Counted from the first letter of the stretch, positions 25,560 to 34,473 are shown. The stretch is 64,000 nt of DNA from Roseiarcus sp963709655 (GCA_963709655.1 CAVPXF010000006.1:30447-94446); one strand, 5' to 3'. Numbers and translations are program-made. Notes: generated from the sequence alone by a model not told the origin.

Positions 25560-26404
25560 TCGATTTCCCTGGTGTGGCGCGCCGGCGCGACAACGCGCTG
25601 AAAGCGATTTTCGGTCGTGAGAGGGACGTCCTCGTGGGCGTCGTGCATCTCGCGCCGCTGCCCGGCGCGCCGGATCATCGGGATTCGCGCGTGGAGCCGA
25701 TCTACGAACGCGCGCTGATGGACGCGCGCGCCTACGCCGTGGCTGGTTTCGATGGCCTCATCATCGAGAATCATGGCGACATTCCCTTCGCCAAGCCTGA
25801 CGACATCGGGCCTGAAACGGCGGCGCACATGGCGGTCGCCTGCGACCGCATCCGGCGCGAAACGAGTCTGCCGATCGGAGTCAACGTGCTCGCCAACGCG
25901 GCGCTGCATGCCTTGGCGGTGGCGAGCGCATCGGGCGCCCGCTTCGTCCGGGTCAACCAGTGGGTCAACGCCTATGTCGCCAACGAGGGGCTGATCGAAG
26001 GAGCGGCGGCGCGGGCGCTGCGGTATCGGCGGCAACTTGCCGCCGAGGGTGTACGCATCCTGGCCGACGCGCACGTGAAGCATGGCGCGCACGCGATCGT
26101 GCAGGACCGGCCGATCGCCGAGCTGGTGCGCGACGTGGAGTTTTTCAGCGCCGATGCGGTGATCGCCACCGGTCAGCGCACCGGCCATGCCGCCGATCTC
26201 GACTACATCCGGAGCATTCGCGCAGCCGCAACGCTTCCCACGCTCGTCGGCAGCGGGGTCACGCAGGACAATGTCGCAGACATCCTGGCGATCGTCGACG
26301 AAGTCATCGTCGCCAGTTCGCTGAAGGTCGGCGGGGGATGGTGGAACCCGGTCGACCCGGAGCGAGCCAAGGCCTTCGTTGAGCGCGCCGGGCGCGCGCA
26401 GTGA
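25556..26404 (+). CDS. BtpA/SgcQ family TIM-barrel protein
   Basis: 282 residues. Family landmarks are VGVVHLAPLPGAP (about 27-39), FDGLIIENHGDIPF (about 64-77), PIGVNVLANAALHALAVASASGARFVRVN (about 102-130), ILADAHVKHGAH (about 163-174) and VIVASSLKVGG (about 257-267). BtpA was first linked to photosystem I stability in cyanobacteria, while SgcQ sits in a sugar operon of E. coli; the fold is a phosphate-binding TIM barrel. Here it starts within the kinase stop codon, so it likely acts on the phosphorylated product as an isomerase or aldolase-type enzyme. That reaction is inference. Confidence 0.82.
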   Translation: MIDFPGVARRRDNALKAIFGRERDVLVGVVHLAPLPGAPDHRDSRVEPIYERALMDARAYAVAGFDGLIIENHGDIPFAKPDDIGPETAAHMAVACDRIRRETSLPIGVNVLANAALHALAVASASGARFVRVNQWVNAYVANEGLIEGAAARALRYRRQLAAEGVRILADAHVKHGAHAIVQDRPIAELVRDVEFFSADAVIATGQRTGHAADLDYIRSIRAAATLPTLVGSGVTQDNVADILAIVDEVIVASSLKVGGGWWNPVDPERAKAFVERAGRAQ

Positions 26405-26415
26405 GCGGAGAACGC

Positions 26416-27081
26416 ATGCCTAGCCAAGTTTCGGACGCGTCATTCTGCGAAGCTCTCCGAGCCCGCGCACGATCGACATGGGACGCCGCTGTCTATCATC
26501 GGTTCTTCCGCGAAGTCGCGTCGGACGCCTTGGCCGAGGACGTCTTTGCGCGTTACCTTCGCATCGAATACGGCTTCATCGACACCGCAGCCGCTGCGCT
26601 CGGCTACGCGATCGCAAAGGCGCCGTCGTTCCGAGAGCGCCGCCGCCTCGCGCTCAACTTGTACGGCCTGGTGACCGATCAGGAGCGTTTCTTTGCGGAG
26701 GCCTTCGAGCGAATCAACGCGCCGCACGATCAGCGGACCGGGCTTCCGCCGCGAGGCAAGTCAGCCGCGCTCCACGAGCTGTTCAGGAGCGTGGCGACAG
26801 CGGAAGGATACGAGGAGATTTTGGCCTGTTTTCTGGGCGCGGAGTGGCTTTATCTGACGTGGTGTTCGCGAGCCGATCGCACGCGGTCGGCGCACCCCGC
26901 GATCCGAGACTGGGTGGCGCTCCATGCAGGCGGAGCCTTCGCAGAGGGAGTGGCCTGGTTGCGGAGCGAACTCGACACCCGGGGTCCGAGGCTGACAGCG
27001 GCGCGGCAAGCGCGTCTCGGGGATCTCTTTGAGCGAGCGCTCACTACGGAGATTGCCTTCCATACTGCCGCTTATGGCTAA
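26416..27081 (+). CDS. TenA/PqqC-like helical protein
   Basis: 221 residues, all-helical, with the TenA/THI-4/PQQC pattern: FCEALRARARSTWDAAVYHRFFREVASDAL (N-terminal), YLRIEYGFIDTAAAALGYAIAKAP (about 45-68), AEGYEEILACFLGAEWLYLTWC (about 126-147), and the final FERALTTEIAFHTAAY. True thiaminase II/TenA proteins have a Cys near residue 135 and a Glu near the end; here a Cys lies in the EILACFLGAEWLY segment. GGAG six bases before ATG 26416 decides the start. Its presence at the end of a sugar operon is unexpected; it may salvage a pyrimidine or act on another substrate. Confidence 0.75.
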   Translation: MPSQVSDASFCEALRARARSTWDAAVYHRFFREVASDALAEDVFARYLRIEYGFIDTAAAALGYAIAKAPSFRERRRLALNLYGLVTDQERFFAEAFERINAPHDQRTGLPPRGKSAALHELFRSVATAEGYEEILACFLGAEWLYLTWCSRADRTRSAHPAIRDWVALHAGGAFAEGVAWLRSELDTRGPRLTAARQARLGDLFERALTTEIAFHTAAYG

Positions 27082-27439
27082 GTGCGTGACATGCGTCCAG
27101 CGCGGGTCTAAAAGGCCTGCGCGCGTTAAATATGGTGGAGGTCGTCGATGCACGCGAATACTGCGTTCGCCTCAGCCGACGCTGCATCCAATCCCCGCGC
27201 CAAACACTCGCCCGTACCATCGAAAATCCTGGAGCGGGAGCGCGAGTGGGCTAATTTCGTCGTCGGCGTTATTCCCCGATGCGGACTTCCTCGTGGAGCT
27301 GGGCGGATGACCTCTTTGGCTCGACAGTCGAATGGGCTTCGCCGCGTTTGACCGCGGGGGACAACCCTCGAGCGCCGGCGAACTTATCCCCGAATTCTCG
27401 CACGGGGTTCACCCAAATTCGCCTCCGCGGGCATTCGGA
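27082..27439. other. Intergenic region, nothing recognised
   Basis: About 360 bases between the converging ends of the TenA-like and HU genes. I see no conserved reading frame, RNA gene or repeat here. It contains only short frames without family features. Confidence 0.4.
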
Positions 27440-27715
27440 TCAGCGGTTCAGGAGATCCTTGACCGATTTTGCGGGAGCGAAGGTAAGCTTCTTTGATGCC
27501 GCAATCTTGATCTTCTCGCCGCTGCCCGGATTGCGGCCCTCGCGCTCGGGCGTCGTTTTGACTTTGAACTTCCCGAACCCCGGTTGCGACACCTCCGCGC
27601 CGCTTGCTGCTGCCTCTACAATGTCTTTCAAGATGTCGTCGACGATCGACTTGGCTTGCGCTTTGCTGACGTCATGCGTCTCAGAGAGCTTTGCGATGAG
27701 TTCCGAAGTGTTCAT
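27440..27715 (-). CDS. HU family DNA-binding protein
   Basis: 91 residues, the normal length. MNTSELIAKLSETHDVSKAQAKSIVDDILKDIV forms the helical dimer part, GFGKFKVKTTPEREGRNPGSGEKIKIAA is the DNA-binding arm with the RNP-like turn, and KKLTFAPAKSVKDLLNR closes the body. It bends DNA and compacts the nucleoid as a dimer. It is a stand-alone gene convergent with the sugar operon, so it is probably a paralogue of the main chromosomal HU. Confidence 0.92.
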   Translation of the reverse strand: MNTSELIAKLSETHDVSKAQAKSIVDDILKDIVEAAASGAEVSQPGFGKFKVKTTPEREGRNPGSGEKIKIAASKKLTFAPAKSVKDLLNR

Positions 27716-27840
27716 TATAGAGGTTCCCTGCGATTCGATTCGAGGCGTCTATTGCATGGCCCTGCCGTCATGTCATTGTCACGTTATTGGCTGATTAACG
27801 CGGGTCTCCCTCGACATCGCGACAACGCCAGCGGCCGATC

Positions 27841-27866
27841 GCCCATTGCTGCTCCTTGCAATGGGC
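27841..27866. promoter_or_regulatory. Hairpin upstream of cold shock gene
   Basis: GCCCATTGC (27841-27849) pairs perfectly with GCAATGGGC (27858-27866) around an 8-base loop. It lies 45 bases before the cspA start at 27911. The truncated second csp copy near 62150 keeps the TTGCAATGG half and a shorter pairing in front of its start. A stable 5' UTR structure in front of a cold shock gene suggests control at the mRNA level; it has no U-run, so a terminator is less likely. Confidence 0.45.
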
Positions 27867-27910
27867 GGCGGGTAAGTTAGGTTCGTCGGCTTGTTCGAAA
27901 GGAGCGCGCC

Positions 27911-28120
27911 ATGGCGACGGGCACGGTGAAATGGTTCAACGTAACGAAAGGATTCGGGTTCATTCAACCCGACGCAGGCGGCGCCGATGTTTTCGTGCAT
28001 GTCAGCGCGGTCGAACGGTCCGGTCTGCACGGCTTGAATGAAGGGCAGAAGATCGCCTACGAGGTCGTCCCCGACAAGCGCACCGGCAAATCCTCAGCGG
28101 AAAACTTGAAGCCGGTCTGA
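27911..28120 (+). CDS. Cold shock protein, CspA family
   Basis: 69 residues, full length. It has the RNP1-like KGFGFI (about 13-18) and RNP2-like DVFVHVSAVE (about 26-35) motifs of the nucleic-acid-binding cold shock domain. It binds single-stranded RNA/DNA and melts mRNA structure. AAAGGAGCGCGCC precedes the ATG. A nearly identical 5' half is present at 61985-62169 on the other strand, cut by a Tn3 element. Confidence 0.93.
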   Translation: MATGTVKWFNVTKGFGFIQPDAGGADVFVHVSAVERSGLHGLNEGQKIAYEVVPDKRTGKSSAENLKPV

Positions 28121-28122
28121 AA

Positions 28123-28365
28123 TTGCCTGTGACCTATCATGTCGTCGTCGCATTCGATCGGAATGAGGAAGGCGATCTAAAGCCCGGCGAAGCTCAGGAG
28201 GTCATGAGTCCAATCGTGGCCGAACGTCGGGCCAGGGCGCTCGCACTTGAACACGTGGGCGCACTGGCGTTCTCTCGCACCGGCAATCCGGCGACGGGAG
28301 AGTTTGAGGACGCTGTGATCCTGGCGCAGTTCGGCGAAGTCGATCTCAATTTGCTCAGCGAGTGA
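28123..28365 (+). CDS. Conserved small hypothetical protein
   Basis: 80 residues from a TTG (28123), or 78 from GTG 28129. It starts 2 bases after the cspA stop, so it is almost certainly co-transcribed. The sequence is acidic, with YHVVVAFDRNEEGDLKPGEAQE, a helical ERRARALALEHVGALAFSRTG and FEDAVILAQFGEVD. I recall similar short proteins in other alphaproteobacteria but no known function. It could serve the cold-shock or stress response, by position only. Confidence 0.65.
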   Translation: MPVTYHVVVAFDRNEEGDLKPGEAQEVMSPIVAERRARALALEHVGALAFSRTGNPATGEFEDAVILAQFGEVDLNLLSE

Positions 28366-28550
28366 AACGAGCCCAACTCAGCAGGTGCGATGAACCTCCT
28401 CGACGACGAGCTTGCGGCCGCCTCCTTTTCAGAGCGGCGGTTCCTTGATACCGCTTATGTCAGTTGACGCTGCGCTGCGGCGTCCGATGCTTGCACGAGA
28501 TGAGCGCGCACGGTTGATGCGCGATGGCCGGCGGCCACGGGAATGACGGC

Positions 28551-29825
28551 ATGACCAATGTCACCCAAACGTCGTCGGCGCAGCTCGGGCCGGGCGGACA
28601 CTGGCGCAACTGGGTTGGCAACCAATCCTTCATCGCCCGGCACAAGGCAGAGCCCAGGTCGGAAGACGAATTGGCTGCGCTCGTGCGCGAGGCTTCGCGT
28701 CAAAATCTCTCCATCCGCGTAGCCGGCTCGGGCCATTCGTTCACACCAATCGTTGCGACCAGCGGCTTGCTACTGAGCTTAACGAACATGCAAGGGCTCG
28801 TCCGCGCCGACCTCGATCGCAAGCGCGTCGTCGTGCGCGCCGGCACAAGGATCGGCGATATCGGCCGGGCTCTCAAAGAGATCGGGCTATCGCTTGCCAA
28901 TCAGGGCGATATCGACACTCAGGCCATCGCCGGCGCGCTGTCTACGGGCACGCATGGGACGGAAATCGGTCTTGGCTGTCTCTCGTCCCAGGCGGTCGGC
29001 ATGCGGCTCGCTCAGCCGGACGGGTCCGTCTTGGACCTCGACGTCGACCAGGATCCCGAAACGATGGCGGCCGCGCAGGTTTCCATCGGCATGCTCGGCG
29101 TGATTTCGACGATCACGCTGCAGGCGGTCTCTGCCTATAACCTCAAGGAAAGGCTGTGGCGCGACGATTTCGAGGCCTGCATGGAAAGGCACGACGATCT
29201 GGCGGCAAGCAATCGCCATTTCAGTTTCTTCTGGTGCCCGGTCGCCGAGTCCCGGCATCTCTATTGCCTGCCCGACGTCGCCGCCGTCTCGGCGGTCAAG
29301 CGCGACCACGACGTCTGCGAGATGAAGGTGATGAACCTCAGCGACGAGCCGCCCTACTCGAACGAGGAGGCTTTCGAGCGGGTCGCTTACAGTTCGGAAA
29401 TCTATCCGATCGAATACGTCCCGAACTTCCACGAACTCGAATATGCGATCCCAGTCGAGAACGGCAAGGAGGCCTTGCGGCAAATTCGCGAGTTGATGCT
29501 GACCAAGCACACGAATTGCATATTACCGGTGGAATATCGCTTCGTCGCTGGCGATTCGGGGATGCTCAGCCCCTATTACAACCGCGCCAGCGTGACGGTC
29601 TCCGTCTCCGGCGGCCCGGGGATCGACTATTGGCGCTATCTCCTCGACGTCGACGCGATCCTCAGGCAGTACGCAGCACGACCGCACTGGGGCAAGCTGC
29701 ATTTCAATCGCGCGGAAGACATGCCGACGCTCTATCCGCGCTTTCATGACTTCCAGGCGATCCGCCGCAGAATGGACCCGCCAGGGCGCTTCCTGAACGA
29801 TCACTTGAGAAACCTGTTCGCGTGA
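28551..29825 (+). CDS. FAD-binding sugar-lactone oxidase (D-arabinono-1,4-lactone / L-gulono-lactone oxidase family)
   Basis: About 424 residues. The N-terminal VAO/PCMH FAD domain shows IRVAGSGHSFTPIVATSGLLLSL (about 57-79), GDIDTQAIAGALSTGTHGTEIGLGCLS (about 118-144) and GMLGVISTITLQ (about 181). The C-terminal ALO domain ends with the family motif HWGKLHF (about 382). These flavoproteins oxidise aldonolactones at C2 with oxygen or another acceptor. ATG 28551 is used; an ATG at 28524 would add nine residues. It stands alone, but a lactone oxidase beside several lactonase clusters fits the sugar-acid theme. Confidence 0.85.
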   Translation: MTNVTQTSSAQLGPGGHWRNWVGNQSFIARHKAEPRSEDELAALVREASRQNLSIRVAGSGHSFTPIVATSGLLLSLTNMQGLVRADLDRKRVVVRAGTRIGDIGRALKEIGLSLANQGDIDTQAIAGALSTGTHGTEIGLGCLSSQAVGMRLAQPDGSVLDLDVDQDPETMAAAQVSIGMLGVISTITLQAVSAYNLKERLWRDDFEACMERHDDLAASNRHFSFFWCPVAESRHLYCLPDVAAVSAVKRDHDVCEMKVMNLSDEPPYSNEEAFERVAYSSEIYPIEYVPNFHELEYAIPVENGKEALRQIRELMLTKHTNCILPVEYRFVAGDSGMLSPYYNRASVTVSVSGGPGIDYWRYLLDVDAILRQYAARPHWGKLHFNRAEDMPTLYPRFHDFQAIRRRMDPPGRFLNDHLRNLFA

Positions 29826-29853
29826 GGAACGGATCGTCTCGGACCCGTCTCGA

Positions 29854-30457
29854 TCATACTCGACGGAACACCACGCTCAGATTATTTGCGGGCATCTCGG
29901 TGATCGTCGGAAGCGAGAATCCGACGGATTGCGCGACCGCTGCGACCGCTTCGAGATCCCGCAGACCCCAGATCGGTTCGCGTTGGCGGAGGCTCCGGTC
30001 GAACGCCTGGTTGCTCGGGCTCGTCGCAACTCCTTCGCGTTTGAAGGGTCCATAGAGATAGAGCGGCGCCGTCGGAGGAAGGATCGCGGCCGCGCCCCTT
30101 GAGCAATCCCCGCGTCGCGTCCCAAGGTGAAATGTGGATCATGTTGATGCAGATGATTCCATCAGCCGAAGCGACCGGCCAAGACGATTGCGAGGCGTCC
30201 AGGACCACCGGCGTGCGCACATTCGTGACCCATGTCGCTTTCACCCACGCCGCGACACTCTGCAACGCGTCCGGCTCGCAATCGGAAGGTTGGAAGACGA
30301 GATTGGGGAAGTTTCTCGCAAAATGGACAACGTGCTCGCCCGAACCGCTTGCAATTTCGAGGACGAGGCCCTTCGTCGGCAAGACGTCACGAAGGATACC
30401 GAGAATGAAATCGCGATTGCGGAGCGTTGCAGGGGCATATTGACGGGCGTCTGTCAT
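29854..30457 (-). pseudogene. DUF938 family SAM-dependent methyltransferase-like protein, frameshifted near 30095
   Basis: Minus strand from ATG 30457: MTDARQYAPATLRNRDFILGIL, then the SAM-binding VLEIASGSGEHVVHFA (about 35-50) and CINMIHISPWDATRGLLKG (about 103-121), which is the DUF938 pattern. Right after this the frame shifts by one base; the other frame continues AAAILPPTAPLYLYGPFKREG and NLSVVFRRV to a TGA at 29854. One extra C in the run at about 30093-30096 explains it. Corrected length is about 200 residues. It lies next to one copy of the 140-bp repeat. Function of the family is unknown. Confidence 0.78.
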
Positions 30458-30459
30458 CG

Positions 30460-30600
30460 GCCGCACGCGTTCCCAGGGTTTGGGCCGCAGAATAGCCGAT
30501 TGGTCAAGTGTCGTCTCAACCGGAGAATAAGGGCCCGTCGGTCCTGCAGTGTCGCCGGCGGCCTTGCCTGTCGGCGCCTCACGCCTTCGACCCCGGGCAT
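30460..30600 (+). repeat. Dispersed repeat, copy A
   Basis: This 140-base stretch aligns along its length to 40649-40790 in the same orientation: TTCCCAGGGTTTGGGCCGC against TTCCCAGAGTTTGGGCCGC, then GAATAGCCGAT in both, later TGCAGTGTCGCCGGC against TGCAGTGTTGCCGGC, and CCTTGCC in both. I estimate 75-80% identity with a few small gaps. Neither copy encodes a conserved protein. It sits between the DUF938 gene and the end of the nucleoside cluster. It may be a non-coding RNA, a regulatory intergenic module or an old element. Confidence 0.7.
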
Positions 30601-30605
30601 CGTCA

Positions 30606-32054
30606 TCAATGGTTCCCGCCCGAGCGCAACCGCATTTTGATGTGCTTGGGTTCCCGGAACGCCATCAGGCCCTCGACGCCGAGTTCGCGGCCGAGCCCTG
30701 ACAGCTTCCAACCGCCAAACGGCGCTTGCAACTCGGTCGTATCGTTGACATTGATCCCGACCGCGCCGGTCTCTAGTCGCTCTGCGAACCGCCAGGCGCG
30801 GTCGAGGTCGCGGGAATAGACATAGGCCGCCAGCCCGAAAGGCAAGGCGTTGGCGACTGCGAGGGCCTCGGCTTCATCCCGCACCCGCCGCACGGCCGCG
30901 ATCGGGCCGTAGCTTTCCTGCGTCATGACGAGGGCCTGATCGTCGGCACCGTCGATCAGCGTCGGATTGAAGAAGAATCCGCGCTCATAGGCGCTTCCCG
31001 AAGGCGGCGCGCCGCCGACGATGAGCCGCCCGCCGCGCGCGAGGGCGTCCTCTACGTGGGCGCGCGTGCGAGCGCGGACGCCCTCGTGCAGAACAGGCCC
31101 GTAGGCGACGCCCGGATCAACTCCGTGTCCGAGTTTGATCCGGCCAGTCTCGGCAGCCAGGGCCTCCAGGAACAATCCATGCAGCTCGTCTGCGACAAGA
31201 ATGCGGTTCACCGCGATGCAAATCTGTCCCATGTTCGAGAAGGACCTGCGTGCGGCGGCCGACGCGGCCTCGGCAACGTCGGCGTCGTTGAGCACGATGA
31301 ACGGGCACTGCCCGCCGAGTTCCAACGACAGGCGCTTCATCGTGTCCGCCGCAGCGCGCATGATCGACTGACCTGCGGCGGTCGAGGCGGTCGCGGTCAT
31401 CATGCGGACTTTTGGATGCGCGGCGAGAGCCGCGCCAGCCTCCGGTCCGGTTCCCGGTATGTCGTTCAGGACACCGGCGGGAAGACCTGCGTCGGCGAAG
31501 CATTGCGCAACGAGGCCGATTGCCAGCGGCGTCTCGTGCGGCGGCTTCGCGACGAGCGTACAGCCGGCGGCGAGCGCGGGGCCGACTTTCCACGCGTAGA
31601 TGTCGACCGGGTAATTCCATGGCGTGATAGCGCCGACGACGCCGACAGGGGCCGAGACGACCAGGCTCCGGACGTCCTCTCGCGAGGACGCCCGGATGCT
31701 GCCGCCGATCCGTCTCCCTTCCTCCGCGTAGTAGTGGATCACCTCGACGCCGAATCGGATTTCCTTCTCCGCGTCTGGGATCGGCTTGCCCTGCTCTCGC
31801 GTCAGGAGATCGGCGATCGCCGGCAGGCGTTCATTGATCAGGTCGGCGGCCCGATGCAGAATACGCGCGCGCGCATCGGCGTGGGCGCTGGCCCAACCCG
31901 GCAAAGCCCGGTCGGCCGCCTCGACGGCTGAGTCCACGTCCGCGGCTGCAGCGATGGCCGTCGAACCGACGCGCCCTCCCGTCGCCGGATCATGGATGTC
32001 GAGCCTCCGTCCGCTCGCGGCGGAGCGCCACCGTCCATCGATAAACAGATTCAC
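30606..32054 (-). CDS. NAD(P)-dependent aldehyde dehydrogenase (succinate-semialdehyde dehydrogenase-like)
   Basis: 482 residues, full length. PWNYPVDIYAWKVGPALAAGC (about 146) holds the catalytic Asn; KPPHETP is near 171. The active-site Glu is in LSLELGGQCPFIV (about 246) and the nucleophilic Cys in NMGQICIAVNRI (about 280). QAPFGGWKLSGLGRELG (about 445) is the usual C-terminal signature. It oxidises an aldehyde to the acid with NAD(P). It is the last gene of the minus-strand nucleoside cluster, 24 bases after the SIS gene, so the aldehyde may be a short hydroxyaldehyde from the pentose part of the nucleoside. Confidence 0.88.
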   Translation of the reverse strand: MNLFIDGRWRSAASGRRLDIHDPATGGRVGSTAIAAAADVDSAVEAADRALPGWASAHADARARILHRAADLINERLPAIADLLTREQGKPIPDAEKEIRFGVEVIHYYAEEGRRIGGSIRASSREDVRSLVVSAPVGVVGAITPWNYPVDIYAWKVGPALAAGCTLVAKPPHETPLAIGLVAQCFADAGLPAGVLNDIPGTGPEAGAALAAHPKVRMMTATASTAAGQSIMRAAADTMKRLSLELGGQCPFIVLNDADVAEAASAAARRSFSNMGQICIAVNRILVADELHGLFLEALAAETGRIKLGHGVDPGVAYGPVLHEGVRARTRAHVEDALARGGRLIVGGAPPSGSAYERGFFFNPTLIDGADDQALVMTQESYGPIAAVRRVRDEAEALAVANALPFGLAAYVYSRDLDRAWRFAERLETGAVGINVNDTTELQAPFGGWKLSGLGRELGVEGLMAFREPKHIKMRLRSGGNH

Positions 32055-32078
32055 GGTCGCGCATGGCGTCTGGGTCCT

Positions 32079-32843
32079 TCAACGCGCCTTCAGGCGGCGC
32101 CAGAGTTCGTCGTAATTGCGGTCGTTGGCGGCGTTCGCCGCTTCCTTGCCGGCAGTGTTTGGATTGACCATCACGTAGGGCTGGACGCCGCGTCGCACGA
32201 GCTTCTCCGCCGTCTGAGCGACGATCGCATGCGCGATCGCGATGGCGACGCTCGTCGAATTCGCGCCAACCGGGGCGTCCAGCCCGTCGATGCGGATTGA
32301 GGCGTCCGATAGACTGGCGCGGGTGTCGATGACGATGTCGGCAACCTCGAACAGTCGCTTGCCGGAAGAGTGCCGCGAGGGGCTCGCGGACGAGTGGGGA
32401 AGCGAGGTGACCGCGATCACGGTCAGGCCCTTCTCCTTCGCGCCGAGCGCGATATCGAGGATCACCGCGTTCACCCCCGAATGCGAGAAGAGAACGATCG
32501 AATCCGCCGGATCGAGCTGATGCGAACGCAGGATCGCCGTGCCGTAGCCTTCGACCGCGTGAATAAAGCGGTACTGGCGCGCGCCCATGTCGCCCCAGAC
32601 ATGATGAAAGGAGATCATCGTGCTCTCGACGATCGGGCGAAATCCCACGATCGTTCCGGTACGCGGAAACATTTCCAAAGCCGGTAGCGCCCCGTGGCCC
32701 GTTCCGAAGCTGAAGACAAGTTTTTCGGCGGCGATGGATCGCGCGCAGGCCTCTGCGGCGCGGTCGATCGCCTCGGACTGAGTGGCGCGAACTTCGGTAA
32801 GACGCTCGATCAGCACTTCGAAATAGCGGTCAGCGACACTCAT
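32079..32843 (-). CDS. SIS-domain phosphosugar-binding protein
   Basis: 254 residues with one SIS domain: LVFSFGTGHGALPALEMFPRTG (about 42-63), DSIVLFSHSGVNAVILDIALGAKEKGLTVIAVTS (about 114-147) and VAIAIAHAIVAQTAEKL near the end. SIS proteins bind phosphosugars and act as isomerases or as sensors; relatives of this size (UPF0309-like) occur in nucleoside and sugar operons. It lies between the aldehyde dehydrogenase and the nucleoside phosphorylase, and probably handles the pentose phosphate released by phosphorolysis. Confidence 0.8.
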   Translation of the reverse strand: MSVADRYFEVLIERLTEVRATQSEAIDRAAEACARSIAAEKLVFSFGTGHGALPALEMFPRTGTIVGFRPIVESTMISFHHVWGDMGARQYRFIHAVEGYGTAILRSHQLDPADSIVLFSHSGVNAVILDIALGAKEKGLTVIAVTSLPHSSASPSRHSSGKRLFEVADIVIDTRASLSDASIRIDGLDAPVGANSTSVAIAIAHAIVAQTAEKLVRRGVQPYVMVNPNTAGKEAANAANDRNYDELWRRLKAR

Positions 32844-32855
32844 ATTAGGCTCCGG

Positions 32856-33605
32856 TCAGTGAACGGGGAGCGCCGAGACAATCGCGTCGAGCGCGATCTC
32901 GAACAACTCGCTTTCCCGGTCGGCAAGTTGGGACGAGTCGACCTTCGCCTGGGTAAGGCCGTCGACCGTGCCGATGCAAAGGCTTGCGGCGCGTGCGCCC
33001 AGCATGCGGGCGGCTGTCAGAACCGTCGCCGTCTCCATGTCGGTCGCAATCAGGCCGAGACGGCGAACCTCTTCGCGCGTCGCCTCCACCATGGTTCGAT
33101 CGTCGGAGGCGACGGCGAACATCTGAGTGTAGAAGCCGTCATAGGTCCCGAAGAGACCGGCCCGCCACCGGCCGCCGTGCCTTTCGAGCGATGCGCGCAG
33201 GGCGACTCCAAGGTCGAAATCCGCGACGGCCGGATATCCCGGCGGCGCGTAGGTCGCTGATGTTCCGTCGCCGCGAAAGGCGCCGTCGGCGACCACGAAG
33301 TCTCCGACGGAAGCCGGTGGCATCACCATGGCGGTGCCGACCCGCAGGAAACGCCGCACGCCGAGATCGAAGAGTTCGTGCAGAACGATCGCGGCGATCG
33401 GCGCGCCCATTCCAAACGCAGTGGCCGTCACCCGGATACCCGCGCGAAGCCCCGTGACGGTCCTCAGCCCCCTGGTCTCCGGAAGGACGATCGGCTGGTC
33501 CAGGTGATCGGCGATGCGATCGATGCGCGCGCGATCGCCGACGAGGATCGCCGCCTCGCCGACGTCGTCTTCCGAGCAGCCGATGTACCAGGCGCGCCGT
33601 GGCAT
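32856..33605 (-). CDS. Nucleoside phosphorylase (uridine/purine nucleoside phosphorylase family)
   Basis: 249 residues. The N-terminal ILVGDRARIDRIADHLDQP (about 19-37) gives the GD phosphate-binding Asp, FGMGAPIAAIVLHELFDLGVRRFLRVGTAMVM (about 62-93) the core with the phosphate site, and IATDMETATVLTAARMLGARAASLCI (about 186-211) the ribose-binding Met-Glu. This enzyme splits nucleosides with phosphate to base plus pentose-1-phosphate. With the BMP-type importer in the same cluster it defines the block as nucleoside salvage. ATG 33605 was chosen because the phosphorylase fold begins here. Confidence 0.85.
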   Translation of the reverse strand: MPRRAWYIGCSEDDVGEAAILVGDRARIDRIADHLDQPIVLPETRGLRTVTGLRAGIRVTATAFGMGAPIAAIVLHELFDLGVRRFLRVGTAMVMPPASVGDFVVADGAFRGDGTSATYAPPGYPAVADFDLGVALRASLERHGGRWRAGLFGTYDGFYTQMFAVASDDRTMVEATREEVRRLGLIATDMETATVLTAARMLGARAASLCIGTVDGLTQAKVDSSQLADRESELFEIALDAIVSALPVH

Positions 33606-33610
33606 CGGTT

Positions 33611-34473
33611 TTATCCTCGCCTCATCGCGCTGGCGCGCGGCAGCAGAAAGGCGCGGGCCGCCATGGCGCCGGCTTCGATCGCCGTCCCGACGTCGCCTGT
33701 CTTCATCCACGCGGCGAGAAAGCCCCCGACGAAGGTGTCGCCGGCGCCGGTCGAATCGTCTGTCTGGACTGGATCAACGGGAACGACGCGAGTTCGCGCC
33801 ATTCTGCATGTAGGCCACGCCTTCTCGGCCGCGGGTCTCAATGCGCAACGGATCACGATCCGGCCCGTCCGCAGCAGCGAAGGCTTCCGCGGCGAACTCG
33901 GCCTCGCCGCTGCTGAATATGACGACGTCAGCGCGCGCGGCGAGCGCCTGAGCGAGATCCGGAGGAACGGCGCGCGGATCCGCCTTCACCGCCCAGACCA
34001 AGGCGGTGTCAGGACGAGCCAGACGGAGCGCCTCCCAGGTCGCCTTCGTCGGACCGACCGTGACGCAGATCACCTCTGCCTCGGCCAGCAGGACGCGCTG
34101 ACTCTTCATCGAGACCGGCCAACGAGGTCAGAGCGGGATCGTAAAGACAGTAGCAACGCCCATCTGGTGGATAAGCGAGAATACATATCGGCGTTCGGCC
34201 GGGCCGAACGGAGATCCCGTCCGTACGGACGCCGTCGGCCGCCAGCCCGCTGCGATAGCGCTCGCCTTCAGCGTCGGCGCCGACCCAGCTGACCGGCGCA
34301 GCGTCCCTCACTCCGGAAGCGACGAGCGCGGTTGCGACATAGGCCGGCGAGCCGCCGAGGCGGGGCCATTCCGCGGGGCGGGAGAGAACGGTTGCGGTCC
34401 GGTCCGCCTGCGGCGGCGAGTTGAGCCGCATCGAATAGTCGAGGCTCGCGTATCCAGTGACGACAATGCTCAT
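33611..34473 (-). pseudogene. PfkB-family carbohydrate kinase with two frameshifts
   Basis: Three minus-strand frames form one kinase. 34473 to about 34108 gives MSIVVTGYASLDYSMRLN, LGGSPAYVATALVASG and TPICILAYPPDGR. About 34107 to 33790 gives QRVLLAEAEVICVTVGPTKATWEALRLA and IETRGREGVAYMQNGA. About 33789 to 33611 gives TRVVPVDPVQTDDSTGAGDTFVGGFLAAW with the GAGD catalytic motif. Shifts at about 34108 and 33790 are each explained by one extra base. Corrected length is about 287. Its start overlaps the stop of the isochorismatase-like gene. It would phosphorylate a pentose or nucleoside. Confidence 0.8.
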
